This document shows positions 56,606 through 64,000 of a stretch of DNA of 64,000 bases, one piece after another; position 1 is the stretch's first letter, and each line of letters starts with the position of its first letter. Source of the stretch: Plumapathes pennacea (taxonomy: Eukaryota; Cnidaria; Anthozoa; Antipatharia; Myriopathidae). A program made the translations under genes and the position numbers. The stretch is taken from NCBI GenBank assembly GCA_964036295.1, contig OZ038462.1:9124267-9188266 (forward strand). The letters are read 5' to 3'. Under the pieces are notes generated by a model that was not told the origin of the DNA, ran no database searches, and saw nothing but the letters and a program-made list of their open reading frames with translations.

Positions 56606-58053
56606 GAAGTAATCTCTATTTATTACATTTGTCACTCTAGCAACTAAAGCAGAAAAATCAACTTAACATTAACAATAATATATCAGTATCTTTTCTTTGT
56701 GTACCTGTCCTCCTCTTAGTGGTAGTGAAATGAGGTGTCATAAAAATATTCATTAAAAACCTGTGGTCCATTAGGCGAACCCAAATTGTTGTCACTTAAC
56801 TTTTCCCGCTTTGTAATTTAAATGGTTAATGGTGAGTTTCAAAGACATTTGACCATTTGATAACATGCACAATTAAGAAATGTGAACAACGTGTTATCTT
56901 CTGGTACTGCAGTTTTCTCAGCAATATTTTATAATACCAAGCTTAAGAATTTTCATATTAATTGTTTTGAACACTTTCAGTTTGTCAGTGCTTGGGAGCT
57001 GGCACTCGAGAGAACAGTCCCTCTTGCAAGAATTGAGATAAAATTGAATTTAGCATATTTACAAACTTAATAAAATTAAAGAATCATATAACGTGCCAAA
57101 ACTCTGAGCAGCTACACAGAGTGAAGGCAAAAAGCTGAGTCATCCATTATAGCCAGTGCTAATAACTGTTAGCTTTTGTACCATTAATAAGTTCACTATT
57201 AACATTACTTGACATTGACAAAGTCAATTTGGGACTCTCCAGACCAGCATCATTCCACATTAGAGGAAAAATGAAGGCAAACAAAATTAAGTCAGTGTCA
57301 TGCACCAGTGAATTTGAACTGCTTGGCAATATTGAACATTTTAAATTAAAGCAAAACCACTCAATTTACTGTTGATCTGTTGTGTAAAGCAAATGATACC
57401 ATAAATATTTCAGTTACTGAAAACAAGCTGTTTGGGAAATTCTCAGTCTACAGTATTCATTTATATCTAAACTTTCTTGTTGAAAAGCTAAATTTGTTCA
57501 CAAAACGACTTCTTCCACTTTGCTTAGTTAAGAAGATTTTTACAACCATATGCTTTTCGAAAAATGTATACGGTCCAGTAATTACTGTAAAATAAAAGTC
57601 GTTCACACAAGTATTTCGGAGGAAATTGTTTATTAAGTATCTGTGTATTCATCAATTCAGTTCATACATGAATGTTTTACCTCAAGCTGACTATAAAAAG
57701 CTGACTCGACTAACCTCGATCTCCAAAGTCGACTCTTCCTCTGAATTACAAGACTTTAAACCATTTTTATTTTGTGGCGATTCCTAGCAGTTCCAAACGT
57801 GTGCTAACCTTGTCCTTGGCTCCTATATTTTTGTGGCAGTAATATTTACAGTGACATAAGTACCTGAACATAATTCAATATGGCTGCCAAGATTACCACC
57901 ACGAAAATAATTCATTGCATACAGTAGCTTACATGTGGCAGATACTCCTTGAGCGTGCAGACTGCATAACATGTCGATGAAAGGGTCGTAATCATGTGGT
58001 AAAATCAATAGCTTTAGTTTGAAACAGCCAGGAAAACAACTCAATGACCAACG

Positions 58054-58387
58054 TTGGCATTTCCACGGTACACAACGTGTGACGTCAAACCAAATGGCCG
58101 AGTGGAAACTGGAAAACGGTCACATGGTGCATGTCAAACCAACCAAGGCGGGAAATTGCGCGGCGTCGCCGTGGTGACGAAGCGACGGTTTTTTTTCCGA
58201 ATCGGCGTACATTTCTGTCTTCCCGAGCGAAAGCGGTCGTCACGAGGATCTTGCAAGTTTGAAGCCAATTTTAAGCGTACTGAACTGGAAAGGAGATTGC
58301 CTTTGATAGTCTTGAGGAACGGTTATCCTGCAGGAACTGTGAATACTCCCCAGAATACTCCCGGACGAAGCACGAACTGTTATTTAG
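58054..58387 (+). other. Exon-like stretch inside the 4.9-kb element
   Basis: A frame of about 110 codons (LPERKRSSRGSCKFEANFKR, TELERRLPLIVLRNGYPAG, NTPGRSTNCYL) ends at a good donor TTTAG|GTAAGA. Upstream sequence is relatively CpG-rich (GCGCGGCGTCGCCG), as in a promoter or first exon. Family not recognised. A second donor-bounded stretch lies at about 58950-59097. Together they could be fragments of a captured host gene. Confidence 0.3.
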
Positions 58388-59299
58388 GTAAGACAAAATT
58401 TGAAACTACCTAGACATACGAAAAGCAATCTATTTACTAAACAAAGCAAAAAGATGACAGATAATTTATTTTACTCATTGTGGACTGTAAGTTGAAGATA
58501 ATTTATCGGCTTCATGGTGAACTGTAAGTTGACAATTCTTTGACATGTGTGTGTGAAGCGTATTGCGATAAATTTAAGAAATCCGATACGGCGAAAGTAA
58601 GCATTTTTATTGCACACGCGGTTACCGCTAATCTGATCTTGATTTTTACAACAGTTTCGGTTTTAAGTATTGTATTTATGGCTGGCCTTCGAGGTAAAAA
58701 AATGTACTAGGAAACGATCAGTTTCTAGGCAAGTTGACAAAATTTGAGAATGAGGAAAAGATGAAGAAAATTGTTGAACTAAATTTTGACTTTGCTTTTG
58801 GGTAAATTAATTTTCTCCTGTGTTTTACTTGTATAGTACAATTATTGTCTATGATCTGAATCGTTGTGGCATTTAATTCGTTTTAATAATATTTACATGT
58901 ACATGGTATTATACATCCTGCACATAACTGATCTGTTTGCATGTTTTGGTAGTTGACATCTCAACATGGTGGCATTTCTGCATGATTGAAGGGAGACCTT
59001 GGCACAATGCTCAGCATGCTTTATTCGACTGAGGTAATCTATCAAGTGACTTCAAAGTTTGGATGGAGATGGTTTAAGTGCACAGGACAAGAAGCTAGTA
59101 AGTTGAATAGCATTATAACTGTCAGTGGACATGCAGGAAAATTAGGACAAAATAAATGTTTGAATGTAATATTGTAGTAATGCTTTGGTTTGCTTTTGTA
59201 TTGCTTTCCAATTACCCAATACCATTTTAGCAGCATTCTTGGCTGTCATCCTTAATCCCCATTTTTCTGATGTCTCATAGCTTCAAGGCACTCAAAGCC

Positions 59300-59962
59300 T
59301 GAGGCCTTAATTGGGACTGCAGGCTAAAACTCCAGCCAATCCCAGACATTTATCCTGTTAGCGGCCACAACCAGGCAAGCCTTGACCAGGGTTACCCTGG
59401 TTTCTACTTTTTATAGCCTGGTCAAAGCTGGCTACAACTAGCCTGACCTAGACCGGGGTTACCCCGGTTTAACTGGGGTTGGCCTACCCTGGATACCATA
59501 TGGTTTTTTTATCATCCGGCAAGCCCAGACAAAGCCTGGCCCCAACTAGCCCGGCCTTGACCGGAGTAACCATGGTTTAGCCGGGGTTTGTGATCAGCCA
59601 GGGTAACATGGCTAACCCCGGATACCGTGGTTTTTTTATCATTTGGCAAGCCCGGACAAAGCCTGGCCCCAACTAGCCCGGCCTTGACCGGGGTAACCAT
59701 GGCTTAGCCAGGGTTTGTGCTCAGCCAGGCTAACACGGCTGACCCCGGATACCGTGGTTTTTTTATCATCTGGCAAGCGCGGACAAAGCCCGGCCCCAAC
59801 TAGCCCGGCCTCGGCCGAGGTAACCATGGTTCAGCCGGGGTTTGTACTTGGCCGGGCTAGCCTGGCCGACCCCGGATACCCTGGTTTTTTTATCATCTGG
59901 CAAGCCCGGTCAAAGCCCGGCCACAGGGCCGAGCTGACCCCGGTCAACCCCGGTTTGGCCGG
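59300..59962. repeat. Right subterminal tandem array, about 123-bp units
   Basis: Four to five units contain GGTTTTTTTATCATYTGGCA, AGCCCGGACAAAGCC, CCCCAACTAGCCCGGCCT and GGTAACCATGG. The GGCCGGGCT-type words are shared with the left array but the unit differs. Confidence 0.9.
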
Positions 59963-60790
59963 GCTTCTGACACAAGGGTACTCAATCAAACCCTTATTCA
60001 CCTACATATCATTCTAAAGGACGACATTTCGCCTTGCTAAAGTGAGACGCTTTTCGCGATATATATGCAAATTTTTAACGTTTGTTTACATGCAGAAAAC
60101 TGATATTAGATCAGTTTTTTTTTTCAACAACGAAAGACAGAGTTACCAGAGGTGTCACAGTTTTGATAGAAAGTACCTAAAAGAAATATATTTGTGTTTT
60201 TTTAATCCACGCGATAACCGACTTGTGGGCGAGAGAAACGTCATTTGCGTGAAATCGAGCAATTTTGGTGACGTTTTTAGAAGAAACGCTCACAGACCCC
60301 AAAAATGAAAGTCGATAGTTTAAAAGATCAACATTCAAACTAACCACAACCAAAATTTCATGGTATTTGAAGTCCCCGCGCATGGTGAAAACCCGCTTCA
60401 TATTAGACATAAATTATGACAATGAAATGTGACTGAAATATGACCTCCGTTATTAATTTACCAATAGTTCACAGATAATGGTAGTCATTGAATAATCTTC
60501 TCAGAAGAAAGCTAAAGACCTATTTAACAAATAAACAACCAGTACAAAGCCCTTGGTACATTTCTTTGTGAGAACGAGAGTGATTTTCTTGACCTTTGAA
60601 AATCGTTGTTTCCCCTGAGAATCGGCCGAATTACGTTTTGCAAATTTTCTCCCAAAGGAGGTGAAATCTGGACAAACTAACTACATCACGTTTTCTTACT
60701 TACTAATGCCTACAACTGACCAAAGTATGAGCGATTTTGATTTTTTGACTTTGGCCGCCGATTGCCACATTTCTTTGATTTTTACAGACA

Positions 60791-61640
60791 TCAACTCTTA
60801 AGAATGAAACGTAGAATACGTTTGCTCAAGCTCTAATTTATCAGTGTTACGGCAATCTCGTACCCAGACTCTTCCGCTGTCTTACAGCGCATGCTCAACG
60901 AAAACGAAAGACTCTGGAACAGACCTGGGCCCAGTTGCATAAAATATTAACGCTCGGGACTAGGCGTTTATAACAATGGAAATTAACATATTTCTATTGT
61001 TATTTACGCCTGGTTACGGGCGTTAATCTTTTATGCAACTGGACCCAGATTTTCAGTCCGTAAATAGCGGACTTCCGGTTAAACTGCGCATGCCCACGGC
61101 CAAAATTCATTTTGGTTTTACGCAACTGTTATTGTTGTGAAAAGGGCTTGAAATTGAATAAAGAGACCCCTACATTATTGAAGAAAAACGGCATCAAGTT
61201 TTAGAAGTCAGATCGTAGAAGTAGGAATTGTTTCCGTTGCGCTGCGGCGACGCGACGGATTATTGATCGATTGATGGATATACTGATTTTATCGATTCTG
61301 CATGCAGATATACATACAGCCTGGTCATGTTTACTTGTTCAATTTGTACCCGCGAAGAATGTTACACACAATTTGCACACATGGCATAAATACAAAGCAC
61401 AGAAAACAACCGAAGTACCACAACAACCGGGACCATAACATAATTAACCGACCCGACAGCATGGCACATGTATAGAAATATCTAAAGGCTTCGTCGCTCT
61501 CAGCTGGTTCTGTAGCTGACATAAATGTGCTTCAAAGTTACCTGAAGACATAATGTACCGACAGGAAGGCATCTGAATCGTATAATTGTTGATCGTCCGG
61601 CGCATACGCGTTGAGTTTGAGTCCTTTTAACATGGTAAAA
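60791..61640. other. No gene seen; contains one palindromic MITE
   Basis: Apart from the palindromic element at 60925-61048 I see no coding or RNA signal. The minus-strand frame at 61331-61522 has no family similarity. Confidence 0.4.
60925..61048. mobile_element. 124-bp palindromic MITE
   Basis: CTGGGCCCAGTTGCATAAAA at the left end is inverse to TTTTATGCAACTGGACCCAG at the right end, with TAACGC / GCGTTA and a central AACAATGGAAAT / ATTTCTATTGTT stem. Confidence 0.85.
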
Positions 61641-61644
61641 CAGA

Positions 61645-62420
61645 TCATTTATAAATATATTTAAAAAAGTTGGTCCTGAGACGCTTCCTTGAGGGACTCC
61701 TCGCTTGATTGTATCCCACCTTGAGAAGGTATCTCCGATCTTGACCCTCTGCTTCCTGCCGTGAGTACTCTCTGAGTAAGACGCAGCTGTTTTTGCCGAC
61801 TCCGTACGCTTTTAGTTTAGCCAGCAGTAGTGAGTGAGGGATACCATCAAACACTTTTGACAGGTCTACGGATACGATCGCCACTAACTCCCCTTTATCC
61901 CACATTAACCTCTAGTCCTCTGTTAGCCGCATTAACGACGTTTCGCAGCTGAAATGCCTTCTGTAGGCAGATATAAAGTCTGAAAGGATTTCAACGAAAA
62001 AATCATTCAGCTGAGCCGCCAGCAGCCTCTCAAAAATGTTGTTGAGAGCGGGGAGTACTGTTATTGGCCTGTAGTTAATCTTGTCTAGTTAGTTCTCGTT
62101 CCATTTGTGTAGGGGAGTAACTTGGCCCATTTTCCAGCACGCTGGATAATAGCATTGATCGATAGAGCTATAATTATTTTGGCTAGGGACTCTGCTGTTA
62201 ATTACAGTTGCTGACTCTTAGAGGTGGGATCATGTTGAATTTGCTCTCTGTTTGTGTGATGAAAACTGAATGCGCTTGACGTGGCGCGTGTCCTATCGTT
62301 CTCGTGAATGGCCTCGATGCTTGGATGATTAACAAAGTTTTCACCATGGTCAATCTCATTTATGTCAGCAATACAGTCCAGAGTAAAAACAAATTGCACA
62401 GGAAGCCTATTTAATTGTAC
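61645..62420 (-). mobile_element. LINE reverse transcriptase relic with frameshifts
   Basis: On the minus strand, in order but in shifting frames: NHPSIEAIHEN and SAFSFHHTNREQIQ (start of RT region), WKMGQVTPLHKW, INYRPITVLPALNNIFERLL, QLNDFFVEILSDF, then ELVAIVSVDLSKVFDGIPHS and LLLAKLKAYGV. The last block is the RT palm motif region (DLSKAFDxIxHxLLLxKL). It is a non-LTR element of CR1-like type. Stops and frameshifts show it is dead. Confidence 0.85.
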
Positions 62421-62989
62421 TGCCTCCAATGAATTCAAAATTGGAAAATCAGTGTCCTTTTTTCCCGTTCTACGACGGCCGACCAACTTCAAAATTTGAG
62501 TATTAAATTTTGAGAACATGCTTGGCAGACTGTATGAATAAATTTGACGTGCCGACCGTGGGAAATACGCGTACTTCGTCACGCAATCGACTCTTTTTTC
62601 AACGCAAAAGTATAACACACACCATTCTTTTTCTCCTGCGTGTAGCACTTGACTTCGAAGAAAAGATTGCGTCAACATTTCGGTAAAACAAAGGCTACTC
62701 TTGTTGGGAGTACGTAAAAGTCCCATCAATGGCAGAGCAAGGGGGTATCTGCGATTATTGTATTTCTAGTTATTTTGAGCAATAGTGTTCGGAGTAAGCC
62801 GTCAGTTTACGATTTGGTGGCCGCCATATTTGGAGTGTTCCAGATGCTCGGTGTCAAGGTTGTAAACGGACACACAAAGAGCCATTGATATATCCATCCC
62901 GTTCCATCCAAAATTTAAGCTCCCCTCCCCTCCCCCGGGAAGCGAATTCCCACGCAAGGATGGTTACCCCCTCCCGCAATCTGATTATA
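62421..62989. other. Flank of LINE relic, no gene
   Basis: The minus-strand frame continues openly to 62729 without further recognised motifs, so part may still be LINE. 62920-62940 is a C-rich stretch. Confidence 0.4.
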
Positions 62990-63830
62990 TTAGAGACCTT
63001 AAGCAACAGGACGGGACAGCACGACGGCGACGGCAGATCCGCGAGAGGATTGGGCAGAGAACGCGGTCGTGTCATGCATGTTCCAAGTACTTAAACAGTA
63101 GCACGACGACTGAAGAGAACATCGGATAAGCTGATTAGTTTTATTGTACCATTGTAGAATACTAGCGATGGCCAAACTACAGAATATCCCGCACTAGAAG
63201 GGCTATCTGCGTATCCGGATACGCGGATACGCGGTGAAGTCAGACCACCCCTCCCCCTAACTTTTTGAAGTACTATATGAAGTGGATACGCGGATACGTA
63301 GTGAAGGTAGACCACCCCTCCCCCTTAGTTTTTGAAGTACCAAAAACTTAGGGGGAGGGATGGTCTAATTCCACTGCGTATCCGCGTATCCACTTCCACA
63401 TATACTTCAAAAACGTAGGGGGAGGGGTGGTCTAACTGCAATGTATTCCTCTGAAGAGGGTGGTCTAGCTTGACTGCGTATCCGCGTATCCACCGTTTTC
63501 TAGGGGTGCTCCAAAAAATGCGGAGTATTCTGTAGTTTAAATCGATATACTCCGTAATAAAAAAATACTGAAGTACCTTTCATTCGGCTCGAGAAGATGT
63601 TGAGTGTTCCTCGTTTAGGTTTCAGCTCGTAAACACAATCTTTCTGGCCTAAAATAAACGAAAAAATACGACGTTGTCACCACGACGTGAGATCACTTGT
63701 TTTGCCGTCGGTGACGGCGCAGGAAGGGGGAGCTATCATGTTCGGGCATGCGCAATGCATTGCCTGAGCGGGAATTTTACTTCCGGAGACGTCGCGTCCT
63801 CTCTCCCGTCCTGTTGCTTAAGGTCTCTAA
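62990..63830. mobile_element. 841-bp TIR MITE with TA target duplication
   Basis: TTAGAGACCTTAAGCAACAG at the left end and CTGTTGCTTAAGGTCTCTAA at the right end are exact inverses; the match continues for 27 bp (GACGGGA). TA flanks both ends (62988-62989, 63831-63832). CGRCGGCGAC-type GC-rich sequence lies inside each end. It hosts the element at 63174-63538. Confidence 0.9.
63174..63538. mobile_element. Nested inverted-repeat element (AAACTACAGAATA ends)
   Basis: AAACTACAGAATATCCCGCA at the left end faces TGCGGAGTATTCTGTAGTTT at the right end. Inside, GCGTATCCGCGTATCCAC and its inverse alternate with ACCACCCCTCCCCCT and its inverse, giving several stacked hairpins. Confidence 0.85.
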
Positions 63831-63832
63831 TA

Positions 63833-64000
63833 TGTCAGCGGTCGCCCCATTGTATTAATAACTAACCAACCTTCAAGCAGCGGTAATTTTCGCGCTGTTA
63901 TGGTTTCTTTCTATTTGCCGTTTTCTGTGTTCGTGTTAGGTAGCATCGTTCCAAAATGTAAATAAAAAAAGGATGATCTGTGAATAACTCGTTACCAGCG
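63833..64000. other. Right edge, nothing seen
   Basis: 168 bp without recognisable feature. Confidence 0.5.

Larger units (their letters stand above)
55065..59978. mobile_element. 4.9-kb TA-flanked element with twin GC-rich tandem arrays
   Basis: The left end CCCTTGTGTCAGAAGCCTGG and the right end CCGGGCTTCTGACACAAGGG are inverse (at least 24 bp, one mismatch). TA flanks both ends (55063-55064, 59979-59980). The uninterrupted site is visible in the opposite arm of the foldback element (ACTACTTAATCA inverse, near 52935). GC-rich tandem arrays lie inside each end. The 3.5 kb middle is AT-rich, with exon-like pieces but no recognised transposase. Confidence 0.85.
52147..60790. mobile_element. 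Large foldback element with long inverted arms
   Basis: The termini TGTCTGTAAAAATCAAAGAA (left) and TTTCTTTGATTTTTACAGACA (right) are inverse. Left arm about 52147-53430; right arm about 54560-55064 plus 59979-60790, split by another element (55065-59978). Without that insertion the element is about 3.7 kb with arms of about 1.3 kb. The arms carry tandem subrepeats (CACGCACRGGACTGTTYA, GGGCACTGCTGTAAAT). The loop (53430-54560) holds a poly-A/AGAA tract. No transposase found. Confidence 0.85.

Noticed and set aside
59512..59960. Frames with repeated AGLVGAGLCPRLPDDKK-like peptides
   Set aside because: They come from tandem DNA repeats at the right end of the 4.9-kb element, present in several phases on both strands.
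62202..62729. 175-codon minus-strand host gene
   Set aside because: Its 3' half has the NHPSIEAI...FSF pattern of LINE ORF2 and joins the RT relic downstream, so it is retrotransposon sequence.

Overview
The window is nuclear DNA from an animal, most probably a stony coral (Scleractinia). The basis is intron-split genes with GT/AG junctions, cnidarian-like versions of metazoan families (sestrin, CEP126, an SLC16 transporter, a rhodopsin-type GPCR, a Death-NACHT-LRR receptor), a tRNA-derived SINE, LINE fragments, and a very high density of short inverted-repeat transposons. I cannot name the species from the sequence. One run of exactly 200 N (33574-33773) is a scaffold gap.

Genes, left to right. 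(1) Sestrin, minus strand, first coding exon at 7543 and six exons seen down to 1666; its C-terminal exons lie left of the window. (2) A CEP126-like centrosome/cilium protein, plus strand, 10381-18229; the extreme N-terminus was not found. (3) An MCT8/MCT10-like SLC16 transporter, plus strand, four exons, 21414-25264, apparently complete. (4) A one-exon coiled-coil protein resembling the coiled-coil part of TRIM proteins, with a C-terminal SUMO-interaction-like motif, minus strand, 26599-27285. (5) A one-exon class A GPCR, minus strand, 30071-31081. (6) A Death-NACHT-LRR innate immune receptor, plus strand, six exons, 40785-48187. These are independent animal genes. I see no operon or pathway grouping, although sestrin (stress and nutrient signalling) and the NLR (innate immunity) are both stress-related.

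The space between genes is mostly transposon debris. 7544-10380 and 18230-21413 hold several TIR elements, including three back to back at 20031-21310. 29228-30074 has nested elements, and a dispersed repeat there supplies the GPCR stop codon. 34600-39350 holds a TA-flanked MITE, a LINE 3' fragment, a GC-rich composite repeat, an array of a TTATTACATTTTG motif and an orphan exon-like reading frame. The NLR introns contain a 1.17 kb TIR element with a perfect 9-bp target duplication and a LINE tail.

From 48188 to the right end I find no recognisable host gene. The main object there is a large foldback element (52147-60790). Its long inverted arms are interrupted by a separate 4.9 kb element (55065-59978) with matching termini, a TA target duplication, GC-rich tandem arrays at both ends and exon-like stretches inside. 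This is the best candidate for something undescribed. A LINE reverse transcriptase relic (61645-62420) and a TA-flanked MITE with another inverted-repeat element inside it (62990-63830) complete the window.

All exon calls were made by eye from reading frame, splice-site dinucleotides and remembered family sequences. No alignment was run.
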